Shown here in pieces: positions 13,283 through 25,551 of a stretch of DNA of 64,000 nt. Every line of letters starts with the position of its first letter. Within the stretch, counting starts at the first letter, position 1. Below the pieces are notes generated by a model that worked only from the letters and a program-made list of their open reading frames with translations, made no database searches and had not been told where the DNA came from. A program made the position numbers and the translations under genes. Source of the DNA: Progne subis subis (taxonomy: Eukaryota > Chordata > Aves > Passeriformes > Hirundinidae); NCBI GenBank assembly GCA_022316685.1, contig JAKJHU010000136.1:1657812-1721811 (forward strand), given 5' to 3'.

Positions 13283-16200
13283 ACCTGTCCCCAAGTGTGA
13301 GCGACTGAGGGTTGCCACTATCAGCCAGACTTGCATATGCAGTGAGGTTTTTCATCCCACTCTGACAGTGTAAAGAGATTTGAAGACTATTTATTGCAAC
13401 TTTAAAACACCAAAGAATACTAAGGAAGATTTGATGTAGATATGAATAAAGCCCTTCAGTTTCTATGTAACTATGATAGTGACAGTGATTGCATTTGCAC
13501 ATAAGCCAGCCCACACATGACTGTATTATCCAACAAATACAATTATAAAGGAAAACAAGAACATTGCCTAGGAAAATACTGCATGTAAATATCACAGCAG
13601 TTTGATCTTCAGTATGTCTCCCCTGCCATCAGGTACTCCATAGGACATAAATAATCTAAAGGTTTATGTCTTACCAGCAGGGCATCGTGTAAACAGAAAA
13701 TATTTACCCTTTCTTTGTCCTCTCTGCTCACATTTCATATAATAGCAGAACTAAATGCCAAACACCTTCCATAACACTGCTGCCTTTGCTTACTTTCCTG
13801 TTCTTTTCCTTGGAGGTGCAGTGAGTACACTGAACTCAACACATCGTGAAAATAGATGGAATTATGTGCTTTTATTTTTTGCTTCATCTGTGGATGAGAC
13901 ACTCTAGCACAATTCAGCAGACACCAGAAATTTCAGATAAGAGTAGGCTGAGAAGTAGGAGGAGATAAGTGAAATGAAGAACAGAGTGACAGTATTACAT
14001 TTCTCCTAGCATTAACATGCTTCCAGTGTGACTGTTGATGTCACAGGGTGAAACCCTGGATCCACAGCACTTTAGGATTTGACGTTTTTGAAATATGCTA
14101 TTTTCTTTAAAATCACACAATTTTTGATGCTTAAATGCCTAGACTCATTTCACACATGCAGATGGTGGTGTTTTTGTTAAAAGTCAACCAGTACTTTCCT
14201 GCAATGTCTTGTCAGATTAATTCTGGCCCATTTAAAAATTAATATTTTGGCAATACCTCAGTGCAACAGGTTCAGTCAAGTTTGAAGATAAAATTATAGA
14301 AAATACATTATTTTGTTTATTTGTAAGAGAAAGGTCTGAACTTTCTTTGCTTCATGAAGAAAGGAGAGTAGCTGGAGTTGAAAAAATTATATGAATTGTA
14401 GATATCTCAGTCATACTGAACAAAGTCCACGGAAAGGAGAATAGTGATATATATGTGGCATCCCCTATTGCCTGTCCTCACAGCCTCTTGACCGTGTGTC
14501 TGTGTGTGAGACACAGAGAAGCACAAAATACATATGGAGGAACTGCCCCAGAATGACGCTGCAAGGCAGAGAATGTACCTGGCAATGACAGAGACTGTAA
14601 TTCCCAACCTGGAGGCGAGCCAAGCACCACCACCCCGCCCTGCAACACCCGCCCCCCCCCGCCCCACGGCCACCCCCGCCTTCCTGGCTAGAAATTTTTA
14701 TCAAAACTTGTCTGTCCTCTAGACTTGTTATACTTCCGTCTGTTCCCACAAAGCAGAAAACATGCAGCTGCACAGAGCTGGTACCGTCCTGGTCCCTCTC
14801 ACACTCTGAGCATTCCTCTTCACCCACAAATATTGTTTCTTTCTCGGGAAACTGGGTCATTCCTACCACAGGTACAAAAAATTCTCAGCCTTTACCTGAT
14901 AAACTCATTGGCCAGGTTCACTGACACTTAACAACTAGATAGAAGACTTAAAAATATTCCATGGTAGGCACCAGAGAAACTACATTAAATAAAGCATTTT
15001 TTGTATATCTTTACTCTGGCACAGACCTTAGTCAGGGCTTCTTTAACATGACAGCCACTGAGCTACAAAGCCCAGTTCCAGAAGAAACCAGGCTCCCTCA
15101 GTTACATCTCAAAAAAACCCCACATTTGAGTCCTCTGCAGCACTGCAAACAGCTCTTGAGCTCAGAAGAGAGCCTTCAGTAGGGCTCATGCTGGAATTCC
15201 CAGGGTATTTGGTGGCTACTGACACTTGGGCTGTGACCATCACTTAGATGGATTGTTTCGGGCACGTTCAGCCTGCTCATCTCACAGAGCTAGTGGTGAA
15301 GAACTTTGAGCAGTCTACTCACACTGGTGGCACCCAGGACTGCAGTGCCAGCCCCTGACCTTACCTAGCTGAGACCCCTGCAAATGCCTTTAATGCCTTT
15401 AAATTCAACTAATATCTAATTATTAAATAATTCCACTTAAAAGAGTTTTTCATTCTAGGGAAGAAAAAAAAAAAATTCAATTAATTCACAGCTAATGTAA
15501 TCTGCATAATTTCAATACATTTGACAGAACTGCACCATCCTAGATGAACTAAAAAACTGGATTCAAAATGCTGCCCTTTACTTTGATAAACTACCTGGGA
15601 AGCACCTCACTCATGCTCAGTTTACACAGGATACAAAAACTTTGCTGTTCTCCAGTATTAGCAGACGCTTTATCCTCTTAATTATTTAAGATAATACAAT
15701 GAGGTGGTCACTGACATGGGAGAATAATGAGAGAGACAGTCACTAAGCTTTAGATCATCAGGACAAAAATGATATCTTCATATTTTCTGTGAAGAGACAG
15801 CTCCAGGAATTTATACAACACTGCCATCTGTACTTCTCAAAAGAGAAATACATTTTTGCAAAATAAAATGTAGAATCTTAGTGATAGACAAATAAAGGCT
15901 AATATTTTGCCTAAATTTGCATCAGGGAGTACTAAAATGTTTTACCAACAACCTTAACCTTCAGATTGTAGAATCTTACCTTCTCCTCTGCAGTACTGCA
16001 ATTTCTGACCATTTCTCTCCATTTTCTCATTTCTCTAAAAGGAACGCCATTAGAAGCAATGACTAAATTAAACTGTCTGTTTCAGAATCACTCCTAAAAA
16101 AACGCCCTGGGAGAAGCCTCTGAGAGCAGCTGGACAGGCTGAAAGGAACTGGAGTTGAATTATGTAAGCCCTACATATAAATCCTTTCGTGCACATTACT

Positions 16201-16354
16201 AGCCTTTTCCATTTATGGACACGATTGTTTCTTTAAATTCTTGTTCAAAAATATGGAGAATAAATAAAATTTCTAAAATACAGTTACTATTTCCACTGTA
16301 TATCACCGGGGCTGGAATCTCCATGCTAGCCCTAGTTTTCCGCATGGGTGATAT
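13283..16354. other. Stretch with no recognisable gene
   Basis: No gene or repeat family recognised. A C-rich patch lies at 14630-14680. Confidence 0.4.
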
Positions 16355-16837
16355 TGTGTAGGACATATCCTCCCAAGCTGAGCTGCAGGCTGGTGTCTCT
16401 GAGCTTTTTCAGCTCAGTGACTCTTACTTCGGTGCAGGCAGAGGCAGGTATATGAAAGGGAGATCTCTTGCCTGGAATCCAGAGAGTTTATTTCCCGAAT
16501 TGCTGGTGGCAGACAGAGCATGAGTGCTGGGCACAAGAAGTTATATATCGAGGGGTTTTGGTGCACACTGACTTCCAGCCAATCGCAGGGAAGTGAAGAA
16601 GGTAAACAAAGGTTTTCGGGGTAATAGGGAACCAGTGAAAGGAAAACAAATTATATAAACAAATAAAAATTGGTTTGGGGAAAGATTGGCTTAGAATTGT
16701 CAGGAAAAAGGGGCTGGAGTCTGGCTAACAGAGAGCTCAGGGGGGAGTAAACAGCTTTTGAGACAGAGCCCCAGACTCAGACCAAAGAAAGGGTACAGAA
16801 CTATTTAGCAACTTTAGAACTTGAACAAACTGCAACA
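16355..16837 (-). mobile_element. 3' LTR of ERV-A (minus strand)
   Basis: On the minus strand the LTR starts TGTTGCAGTTTG at 16837, right after a purine-rich tract (AAAAGAAAAGGGGGAGA, about 16838-16854) that fits a polypurine tract. It has a TATATAAC box near 16540 and GAAATAAAC near 16490, and probably ends CCTACACA near 16355. It follows the env TM remnant in the same orientation, so it is the downstream LTR of the oldest element in the nest. Confidence 0.75.
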
Positions 16838-16854
16838 TCTCCCCCTTTTCTTTT

Positions 16855-17515
16855 TAAAAGGAGAGGGAGCAATGTAAAGAAGCTTTTCAGAATCCTTCTT
16901 AAAATTTCAGGCAGATTTCTTTCCAGCATGGTTGCTCTATTGAAACTACTACATGGTTCAACACAGGAGTGGGAGAAGCTACCTTCTTTAAACCTTCTAT
17001 CACCATCATTTTAAAGGCTCTGAAAGGAATTAGGATAAGAAATAGAGCTACTAGAAACCATACAACTGATTTAACAATAGAACCTTCCCATCCCAAAAGT
17101 CCTCAGTTCTTAAAGATATTGCTCATCCAGTCTTCAGTTTCTTGTTTTATGTTTCCAATCAGGGTCTTAATTTTTCTGATGGAAGCGTGGATGCTTTCAC
17201 TCTTGGATGACAGGTTAAAACAAAAGAGATCCTCAAATTCCTCACACCCATGGCCGTGTGTGAGAAGGAGCAAGTCAATTGTAGCCCTAATTTGTAACGT
17301 GGCCTCCCTGGTGATTTCCTCATCTTTAAGGAGGTCACTAAGTGCAGTTGATGTTAAACTGGCCTGCTTTGTAACCCAGCATTCTAGGTGGCCCAATTCA
17401 CCCAGAGCTTTGGCTGCTGATACCCATGGTAAAAACACTGAGACAGCAACACTTTTGTACTTTGACCAATGGAAAATTATGGGGTCACAGTTCTCATCTA
17501 ATTGGTGAACACTAC
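16855..17515 (-). pseudogene. env: ERV-A env remnant: end of SU, TM subunit
   Basis: The minus-strand frame 17438-17103 is retroviral TM. It holds a heptad-rich region and the motif GHGCEEFEDLFCF, which corresponds to the disulfide motif of alpha/beta-type avian TM proteins; the first of the paired cysteines has become Phe. The frame continues after a stop near 17100 into a membrane anchor (SVVWFLVALFLILIPF) and a short tail ending at 16899. The SU/TM junction lies near 17450-17515. SU itself is missing: pol sequence (17520) meets env directly. The polypurine tract and LTR follow. This is a dead fragment. Confidence 0.75.
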
Positions 17516-17519
17516 ATTT

Positions 17520-18353
17520 TTAGATAATCAAATTTTTCTTTTGATTCCAATTCAAATTTTTCATCTGGTTAGGCAAAAACAAGGACCTTAGATGACTGAG
17601 GAACACCAACTCCATAATCAAGAGGGGGTCCCTCTGGTCCTTGTCCTTGTCCCATTGAAATATAACTCCATAGAGATGTGGCAACCTTCTTAACACAATT
17701 AATTTGAATGGCAGGTCCAGACGGCACCAATGGGCTTGCCTGTCAGACATTGCTGACTGTACCTTCTCTATAGCCAGTCTTGCCTCCTGGGTCAGTACCC
17801 TAGGTGAATTTAGCTCCTCTCCCCCTCTCAATAAATTGAAGAGGGGGGATAGGTCTTCGGTGGTAATGCCTAGCTAAGGTCTGACCCAGTTTAAAGACCC
17901 ATACAGTCGTTGGAGATCCACCAAGGTCCTAGGGTCCTCCTTGATCACCAGCTTCTGGGGTCGAATGATTCTGCTGGTGATCTCCAAGCCCAGAAACCTC
18001 CAAGGGGGCATCTGTTGAACTTTCTCTTGCTGGAGTTCAAACCCTGCAGCAATTAGAGAATCAACAATCAGGTCAAGACAGATGGAGCACATTGTCATCG
18101 GGGGCGCACACGAGCACATCATCCATGTAATGCAGGATGACGGCCTTTCCTGCTTTGGCAAGTGCCAGGGACAGCAATGAAACCACATACCACTGGCAAG
18201 TGCAGGGACTGTTTCACATGCCCTAAGGCAAAACGGTCCAACGGTAGCATTACATTGGGGCTTCTCTTGATGGAAGGAACCGAAGAAGGCAAACGGTGGA
18301 GCATCAGCTGGGTCAAGGGGGATTTGGAAGAAACAGTCCTTGATGTCCACAAC
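17520..18353 (-). pseudogene. pol: ERV-A pol remnant: RT palm to connection
   Basis: On the minus strand the sequence begins DIKDCFFQIPL at 18353, the RT block that includes the first catalytic Asp. It continues through a YMDD-encoding stretch near 18120-18132 (VILHYMDDVLV), the PPWRFLGLEI block and SLNWVRP. After a break near 17875 comes the connection region (SPRVLTQEAR, LPHLYGVIFQWD), ending at 17520. Frameshifts separate the YMDD part from the flanking frames. RNase H and integrase are missing before env. The upstream codons of the same RT lie 7.6 kb away at 25946-26061, because ERV-B integrated between them. Confidence 0.85.
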
Positions 18354-18738
18354 TGTTACCCTGGTTTTTCTGAGTTTTTTAAGGCCTTTTTGAATTTCAT
18401 AAGTGGAGTCAGATCTTTTAATTACTGTAGAATATTAGAGCAGTTTTCTACCTTTTCCCACAGATGTTACATAAACAAATCCTTTGTTTTTCCTTCTCTG
18501 TCCTTTGCGTATTTCTAACCTGAAAACAATTGTAACTGACAGTTGGTTTAGCTACTTGGCTGAAGGGTGAAAAACCCCAGAAGCCAATCTTCTGCTAGAC
18601 CCACAAATGTATAAAAAGTAAGAAATAAAACAAAGAGGCTTGCTCTCCGCCTGTCTCAGCTTTGAGCTGGATCGGAAGGACCTCTGCCCTGTGAAAATCT
18701 CTTGTCTGCGTGTGACTGCTTTGTGTGTCTTGGTGACA
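18354..18738 (+). repeat. 5' LTR of ERV-B
   Basis: It runs from TGTTACCCTGG to TTGGTGACA. A TATA-like element (TGTATAAAAAGTAAG) lies near 18608 and AAATAAAAC near 18625, giving a short R region. The same family occurs as the 3' LTR and as the minus-strand solo LTR at 45721-46108. Confidence 0.9.
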
Positions 18739-18740
18739 AC

Positions 18741-18758
18741 TGGTGACCCCGAGTGTGG
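18741..18758 (+). promoter_or_regulatory. Primer-binding site of ERV-B, tRNA-Trp-like
   Basis: Two bases after the LTR the sequence reads TGGTGACCCCGAGTGTGG. The first 12 bases equal the start of the tRNA-Trp-complementary site used by avian leukosis-type viruses; the remainder has diverged. The tRNA assignment rests on those 12 bases. Confidence 0.65.
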
Positions 18759-18804
18759 GAGAGCAGTTTGGTGAGGGTTTTCCTTTCCCTTTTTTCCCTG
18801 TTTT

Positions 18805-20416
18805 ATGTTTATTATGGAGGACTTTTTTAGTTTTGGAACTTTGGGGAGATCTCTTGGAGCGAAAGAATGCTCAGATCTCCCGGGAGGGACTCCAGAGTCT
18901 ATTTGCATGGGCCAGGCGGTGTGAGATTTTTCCCATGCCAGAGGCTGTGCTCAGTCGACGGGAGTTGTACCTCCTGGGGGACTATATGTTAGACACCCTT
19001 GATATAGAATATGATGAAGAAACTGCAGAATTGTTGCTGAAGTGGAGTTATTTGAGAGAGATGTGTTTAAGTCGACCCCTTCCAGCTCACAGGCTGGCAG
19101 CCCCGGTCCAATGCAGGATGGAGAGCTGGAGGGGGGCGGGGTCATTATGTCAGACCCGGAATCTGAACTGCAGCTCCTTTGTGATATGGATTCTTCCCCT
19201 TCCTCCTCCGTTCCTGTGCGGGGGGGTTCCCCCCCCCTCAGCTTCCGGTGCTGGTCTCGGGCAGAGGCGGGGCAGAGCCCCGCTGAGCCCGGGGCCGGTC
19301 CCACCTGTACCCGCGCAGCGGAGCTGCCGGAGCGGGGCAGGGCCACCTCCCCTCCATGCCTTTCCAGCATTGGTGGGTGGTGGCGGCCCGGGAATGCGGG
19401 CTCCACTTTCTTTTGGCCGAGATTCGGTCACTGTGCATGGTCTGTTCTGCCGCACGACCGTCACGTATCCGATGGGGTCGGGTGACGTGGAGTTCCCTGC
19501 TCTGCCGCCTGGGCCGGTCCCGGAGGCGGCTGCGTTAGCCGCCTCTGCCCCCGCGCTGCCATGGGACGCTGCCGGAGGCAGGGCCCTGGTCAGTCCCTGG
19601 GCGGGCGCCGCCCCCATGCGCGGGCTGACAGCTTCACCCCGCTCGGGGGTGGAGGGGGCCGCAGGATCCTGGGCCCCCGCGGGACCCCTTCTCGGGGGGG
19701 TTCCGGACACTCCGCCTTCCACGCCAGCCCCATGGGCTGCAGGCGATGCTCGCAGGGCGGGGAGAGGCTCTGATGCAGCCAGTTCTAATGAGCTGCCAGC
19801 AGGGACCGACGTGGCCCCGCCAGTGACAGAGGCGCCGCCTCCGCCTGAACGCAACACAAGCTCCTCAGCCATGCCGGGATGTGTGTCCACCGCAGAGGCA
19901 TCTGACCGGTCTCTGGCGGCCGGTGCAGGCTCCAGCGCCGCTGAGGATGTGGCGGGCCCGGCGCCAGCGGCTGGTCCGACCCCGCCCCCGCTTCCCGCTG
20001 CGAGCGTTGCAGTGGCTACGGGCGGCGAGGTGTTTAAGTTCAGCGTGAGCGGGGACACGGCTGGAATGCGGCCGGTCTTTGATAAGAGCAAAAGTTCCCG
20101 CGCTGTTGGCCCTTCGTCAACAGCCTGGATGCTACCCCCTTGTCAGGTGACCATATGCCCGAGAGACCGCGGGCAGTTCTGGGGCGAGGTAAAGGCTAAG
20201 GCTGAAGGATTGAGTGCTGGTGCAGGACCTGCAGTGCCTGAGGTTCAGCCAGTCCCCAGCCGAGTGCCTGCCTCTGACCCTGTGGGGTCCACAGGGCACG
20301 GTAAGGCAGGTGCTGCTGCTTCATGTGAGGGACTTCAGGCCTTCCCTGTCCTTCAGGTCGCTACTCATAACACCTATCAACCCTTGGCTTGGCAGGCTTT
20401 GACAGAACTGCGTGAT
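18805..20416 (+). pseudogene. gag: ERV-B gag, 5' part (matrix, proline-rich, start of capsid)
   Basis: The main open frame runs from before 18805 into the LTR at 20417. A matrix-like region (ISREGLQSLFAWARRCE, then MPEAVLSRRELYLLGDYM) is followed by a long Pro/Ala/Gly-rich, GC-rich segment and the start of capsid (FPVLQVATHNTYQPLAWQAL). In the main frame the first ATG is at 18935. The ATGs at 18805 and 18814 are in another frame that stops at 18924, so a frameshift near the N-terminus is likely and the start is uncertain. The frame stops inside capsid where the solo LTR 20417-21077 is inserted; capsid resumes beyond it. Confidence 0.75.
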
Positions 20417-21077
20417 TGTCCTGGTTTGGAGACAAATTTGGGGGAAAACCCCTGTATAGGATCCCTTTGGGAAGCAAACCCAAGTGGCCCCTCCCTCCAA
20501 CCAGTCCGAAAAAAAAAAAACCTTTGTGGAGAAAAGTGGAAAAAACTATTTTACTAAATAAATAAAGTGCATACAAGTATAAAGAATGAATAATATGAAA
20601 CAATAAAACCTCTCGTTCTGGAGTGAGATGGCAAATTGAGAAAGTCCTTGCCGTGGGTGGAGCTCGGCTCTCTCTCAGTCTCTCCTCAGTCCCAGTCCCT
20701 CCAGCGCTGCTGGAAAATGCCGAGGTCCAGGCCCCAGTGGGCTGCAGGTGCAGCCCCCAGTGCTCCCCTGGGTTTTCAGTCCAGAGCAGGTTTAAACAGT
20801 TCCACGAAAAAGAAAAAAAACAGTCCAGGGAACTTCTCTGCCCTAGCTAGCTGAAACTAACTAAAAGCAAAAAAAAAATCTCTGTCCTGCAGTCTCTCCA
20901 AGCCTCCGCCGAACACACCGTCCGCAGAAGAATGTGGAGGAGTCAGGCAGTGTTCTCAAAACAAACTCCGCGCTTCTCCTTGCTCTTAGAACCAGTCTTA
21001 AAGGCACAGGACTCAATATACAGCACAAACAGAACAGACGATTGGGGATACAAGCATCATAAAGTTACCCTAGGACA
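20417..21077 (-). mobile_element. Solo LTR inside ERV-B gag
   Basis: The element runs TGTCCTGGTTTGG to CCTAGGACA on the plus strand and is flanked by GTGAT on both sides (20412-20416 and 21078-21082), a 5-bp target duplication. On the minus strand it reads TGTCCTAGGGTAAC, then a TGTATATTGAG promoter-like element, and later TTTATTTATTTAG and a T-rich end, so minus orientation is favoured. It must be younger than ERV-B. Confidence 0.9.
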
Positions 21078-21082
21078 GTGAT

Positions 21083-22137
21083 GCAGTCAGGAAGTATGGT
21101 CTGGGCTCAGCTGAGGTGATGCAGGTTCTCCGTTATTTTAATGCCAGTCTTTTGACACCCTTTGACATTCGGAGCTTGGCTCGAGCCCTTCTCTCCACTC
21201 AGAATATGACTTCTTTGAGAATAAATGGACTCAGTTGGCAGTCAGAGCGGAGGAACGGAATAGGACACTGGGTCAGGGTGATCCTAGGCGTATGGTTAAT
21301 ATTGATATGCTGATGGGAACAGGCAATTATACCAGGGCCGAAGGGCAGGCTGGTTATGAGCCCTTGGTTCAGGAGCAGTGCCAGCAGACAGGCATGGCAG
21401 CCCCGGTTCAGACCTTACAGCTGGCTACTCCACAGCAGCCCTTTGCAACGATTGTCCAGGGAGTTGATGAGCCCTTCCTGTGCTTTGCAGGATGGCTGAT
21501 GGCTGCTGTGGAGAAGCAGGTGAGTGATCCTACAACAAGGAAACTCATGATTCAGTCCCTTGCTCAGGGCAACTGCAATGCAGTTTTCAAGAGGATAATT
21601 GAAGCGCTTCCCGGGGAACTATCCATGTCGGACATGGTTGGGGCCGGTGCAAAGGTATCCCCTTCCAGCCAACAGGTGGTTGCCGTGCCTACAGCTGTAC
21701 AGCCAGCTGTGGCTACGATTGTTCAACCGACGGTGACTACAGCGGTCCAGCCGGCCGTGCCTGCGGCTGTGCAACCGGCTGTGGCTGCTGCTGGGCAGCC
21801 TGCTTGGGTCGTTCCCCAGGGGGTGCAACAGCAGCAGTGGGATGCTCAGACCAGGAAGAAACAGGGTGGAAAGGCACAGAAGTCTACAGCTGTCTTGTTT
21901 TATTGTGCACGATGTGGAAGGCCGAATCACGCTGCAAATGTGTGTAAGGCAACAGTGCGTGTGAATGGTCAGCCGTTGGGGAGTTCGGGAAACGCGACGC
22001 AGAGTGTGAAGGTGAGACGCGTGCCGACACAAATGTCTCTGCCTCAGCCCGAACCAATGGAGATCTGCTCAGCAGGCTTGCAGCCAGCACCCACGGTTCA
22101 GCAGGTGTTGATGTCTGCACAGCCGAGTCTGTCGTGA
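21083..22137 (+). pseudogene. gag: ERV-B gag, 3' part (capsid C-terminus, nucleocapsid)
   Basis: Capsid resumes directly after the solo LTR. A frameshift near 21200-21215 moves it into the frame that is then open to 22137. That frame contains a major-homology-like region (QGVDEPFLCFAGWL), a spacer of short Val-Gln-Pro repeats (about 21680-21810) and one CCHC zinc knuckle (CARCGRPNHAANVC, Cys-X2-Cys-X4-His-X4-Cys). Only one knuckle is visible. The stop at 22137 precedes the protease frame, which lies in a different phase, as expected for frameshift-translated gag-pro. Confidence 0.8.
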
Positions 22138-22159
22138 TTGATTCGGAAAAAATACACAA

Positions 22160-25100
22160 GGTTCCCCTGGATGCCTTTGGTCCCTTGGGTGATGGCATGA
22201 GTGCTTTCTTGGTATCATGGTGCACCTGGGACTGATTGATGCGGATTTTTCAGGGCAGATTCATGCAATGGTCTCCACACCCACCCCCCTTCTGACTATC
22301 CCAAAAGGCACACGAATTGCTCAACTTGTTCCTTTTAAGTCTTCTGTTTCCAGAACCGAGGACTGGTCGCGAGGAGATGGTGGCTTCGGCTCTACAGGGC
22401 CACCTCAGGTGCACTGGACTGCTGTCCTGACCAAAGACCGTCCTGAGACGCTGTGTACCATGTCCATGGTTGGTGCCACGCTGTCGGAGATTCACCTTCG
22501 TGGCCTCCTAGATATGGGGGCTGACGTAAGCATTCTCTCCCTGGCTGCTTGGCCCCCGCAGTGGCCTTTGAGCCTGGCAAAGACACCAATCGCGGGCTTA
22601 GGAGGAACGAAGCAATGCTACGTGAGCCAGAATCCCGTGGCCATCACGAACCTGGAGGGACAGACAGCCATAATTTGGCCTCAAGTTGCTGAGATTCCTC
22701 AGAACCTCTGGGGGAGGGATGTTTTGGCCATGTGGGGATGTGGGGCTGCGAATGGGAACGGATTTTTGATGGGGGCCACTGTGATGAAGGGCGCTGAGTG
22801 TCCCACGCCTCCTTTACGGTGGCTGGTGGACAGACCCATCTGGGAGAACCAGTGGCCCCTCCCTCATGACAAGCTAATTGCCCTTCGTGAACTGGTACTG
22901 GAGCAGCTGGATCAGGGGCATTTGGAACCATCTACCAGTCCCTGGAACACTCCTGTCTTTTGTATCAAAAAGAAGTCTGGGAAATGGAGGTTGCTACAAG
23001 ACCTCCGAAAGATCAATGCCGTGATGGAAGGCATGGGAACATTGCAGGCTGGTATGCCATCGCTTACCATGCTTCCTGTGGACTGGCCGGTCCTCATCGT
23101 GGATCTGAAGGATTGTTTTTTTAAGATCCCTCTGCATCCCGATGACATACCAAAATTTGCCTTCACGGTACCAACAATAAACAATGCAGAGCCCGCACAG
23201 CGGTATCAATGGAGAGTTCTCCCTCAAGGAATGCGGAATTCGCCAATGTTGTGCCAATGGTATGTAGCCCGTGCCTTGTCTGGAGTTCGCAAGCAGTTTC
23301 CTGATGCTCATGTCTATCATTATATGGATGACATTTTGGTGCCAACGCCCACCCAGGATGAGCTGCTGAGGATACAGCCTCAGTCGTTGAATGCTCTGCA
23401 TTCACATGGACTGCAGGTGGCTCCAGAAAAGGTACAACAACAACCTCCCTGGAAATATTTGGGGGTCAAAATTCTGGAACGGACAATCCGTCACCAGGAG
23501 GTGCAATTTGTGCAATCGGTGAAGACACTGAATGATGCTCAGAAGCTGGTAGGTGTTATCACTTGGTTACGTCCTTACTTGGGACTGACCACAGCACAAC
23601 TGTCTCCCTTGTTTGAATTGTTGAAAGGGGACACTGATTTAAAGTCACCTCGTGAATTAACCCCTGAGGCACGAAAAGTGCTGGAGGAGGTTCAGCAAGC
23701 TGTTTCGGCTTGCCAAATGTACCGCATTGAACCTTCCATTGATGTCACTGTGTTCATTACCACTCCTGATTTACATCCTACAGGTATCATCGGCCAATGG
23801 AATGGTGATTGGACTGATCCTCTGCACATCTTGAAATGGGTCTTCCTGCCTCATCAGCCACATAAGACAGCGACGGCGCTGTTTGAATTGATTACGCGCT
23901 TGATAATCAAGTGCCGGCAATGCTGTTTGCAATTGATGGGTGCAGATCCCTCAAAGATCATACTCCCGGTTCAGAGGGAGGAATTTGATTGGAGCTATGC
24001 GAACAATGTCTTGCTGCAAAGTGCTCTCGAGGGTTTTTCAGGGCAGATCACTTATCATCTGCCTAGCCACAAGCTATTGCAAGTGGCGAAAGATACTCAA
24101 TTTTCTCTACGACCCAAAAATAGCCAAGAGCCAGGGGAAGGACCCACCGTCTTCACTGACGGTTCGGGCAAAACAGGAAAAGTCATTGTTACCTGGCAGG
24201 ATGGATCTGTGTGGCAGGTTTTGGAAGGCCATGAGGATGGGTCAGCCCAACTGGTTGAACTAAAGGCTGCTGTTATGGCATTTGAGAAATTTTCCCAGGA
24301 ACCTTTCAATTTGATCACGGACTCCGCCTATGTTGCCAACATCACACAGCAATTGGGTTGTTCAGTTTTGAAGGAGGTCAGTAACCCTGCTTTGTTTAAT
24401 TTACTGAAGGCCCTATGGTGTGCAATTCAGGCCAGAGTTCATCCATATTATGTTCTGCATGTACGGAGTCACACTAACTTGCCAGGATTTGTAGCGGAAG
24501 GTAATGTGAGGGCTGACAAGTTGGCTAACCCAGCGTGGGTAGCCCCTCAGCCTGATGTGCTCGCGCAGGCCAAGGCATCGCATGGGTTTTTCCACCAAAA
24601 TGCGCATACGTCGCAGAAGCAGTTCCAACTGATGGCCACTGAGGCTCGTGAGATTGTCGAGTCGTGTGATGACTGTCACGCCCTTGGTGCGCCATTGCCG
24701 GCAGGGGTTAACCCCAGAGGCCTTAAAGCCTTGGAGCTTTGGCAGACCGATGTCACCCAGGTCACCGAGTTTGGCTGGCTCAAGTATGTGCATGTCACGG
24801 TGGACACGTTCTCCTCTGCGATGTGGGCTTCTGCTCACACAGGAGAGAAAGCCCGAGATGTCATTGCCCACTGGAGGCAGGCCTTTGCTGTTCTTGGCAC
24901 ACCTTCCGCTGTGAAAACCAACAATGGTCCTGCTTATGCCTCGCAGCAGGTACGGCAGTTCCTACAGTCATGGGGTGTGTCACATAACTTTGGCATCCCT
25001 CATTCTCCGACAGGACAGGCGATTGTAGAACGCAATCATGGTACACTCAAGCGTGTTCTTCAGAAGCAGAAATGGGGAATGCAGGGTGAAACCCCGCACA

Positions 25101-25165
25101 GTCGGTTGGCAAAGACATCAATCACCTTACGGTGCCGCAGAACTCAAATAATCCTGTCATTTTGA
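22160..25165 (+). pseudogene. pol: ERV-B pro-pol: dUTPase end, protease, RT, RNase H, integrase
   Basis: A single frame is open from 22217 to 25165 (982 codons). Counting from 22217: a dUTPase-like end (IPKGTRIAQLV, residues ~32-42), retropepsin with LLDMGADVS where the family has DTG (Asp 99), RT with IVDLKDCFF and YMDD at residues 369-372, RNase H (FTDGSG, Asp 648; ITDSAYV), and integrase with an HHCC zinc region ending CDDC. The integrase triad is Asp 845, residue 902 and Glu 938, with X35 spacing, but residue 902 is Asn (KTNNGPAY) where Asp is required. A frameshift near 25115 ends the frame early. Long and nearly intact, yet predicted inactive for protease and integrase. Confidence 0.92.
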
Positions 25166-25473
25166 ACCATCATCTCTCGTTGCAGGCTTCGAACGGCGAG
25201 CAACAGCCTCGAGCGAAGGTACAGGTCTGAAATTTAGTCACCAAGCAATGGGAAGGACCCTATGACCTGATCGCTATGGGGCGAGGGTATGCGTGTGTGT
25301 CCACGGACACTGGGACACGCTGGCTACCTTCAAAGTGTGTCCGTCCTGAGCTGCGACCACAGAGGCAGAATTCAGCTGACAGGCAAGGTGGAAGCCGTGA
25401 TCAACTTGAAAGCCACCAAGTGGATGAATCCTCGAGTGATCACTCTGATGATTCCTCCACAGACAGTGATTGA
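25166..25473 (+). pseudogene. pol: ERV-B integrase C-terminal tail, out of frame
   Basis: After the frameshift the integrase C-terminal domain continues in another frame (NHLTVPQNSNNP, then VTKQWEGPYDLIAMGRGYACV), interrupted by one stop near 25228. It ends with an acidic Ser/Asp tail (SSSDHSDDSSTDSD) at 25473. No signal peptide, SU or TM sequence follows before the polypurine tract, so the element has no env. Confidence 0.75.
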
Positions 25474-25539
25474 ATTTGTATATATTCCCTTTGTAAATTT
25501 GTTCATTTTTCTTTTTCTGTTTTTTCTTTTTCTAAAGTT

Positions 25540-25551
25540 AAAAGGGTGAGA
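25540..25551 (+). promoter_or_regulatory. Polypurine tract of ERV-B
   Basis: The purine-rich AAAAGGGTGAGA lies immediately before the 3' LTR (TGTTACC at 25552), the expected place for plus-strand DNA priming. One T interrupts it. Confidence 0.65.

Noticed and set aside
19150..20091. 313-codon minus-strand Ala/Pro/Gly-rich frame
   Set aside because: Shadow of the GC-rich ERV-B gag region; no stop codons because of composition.
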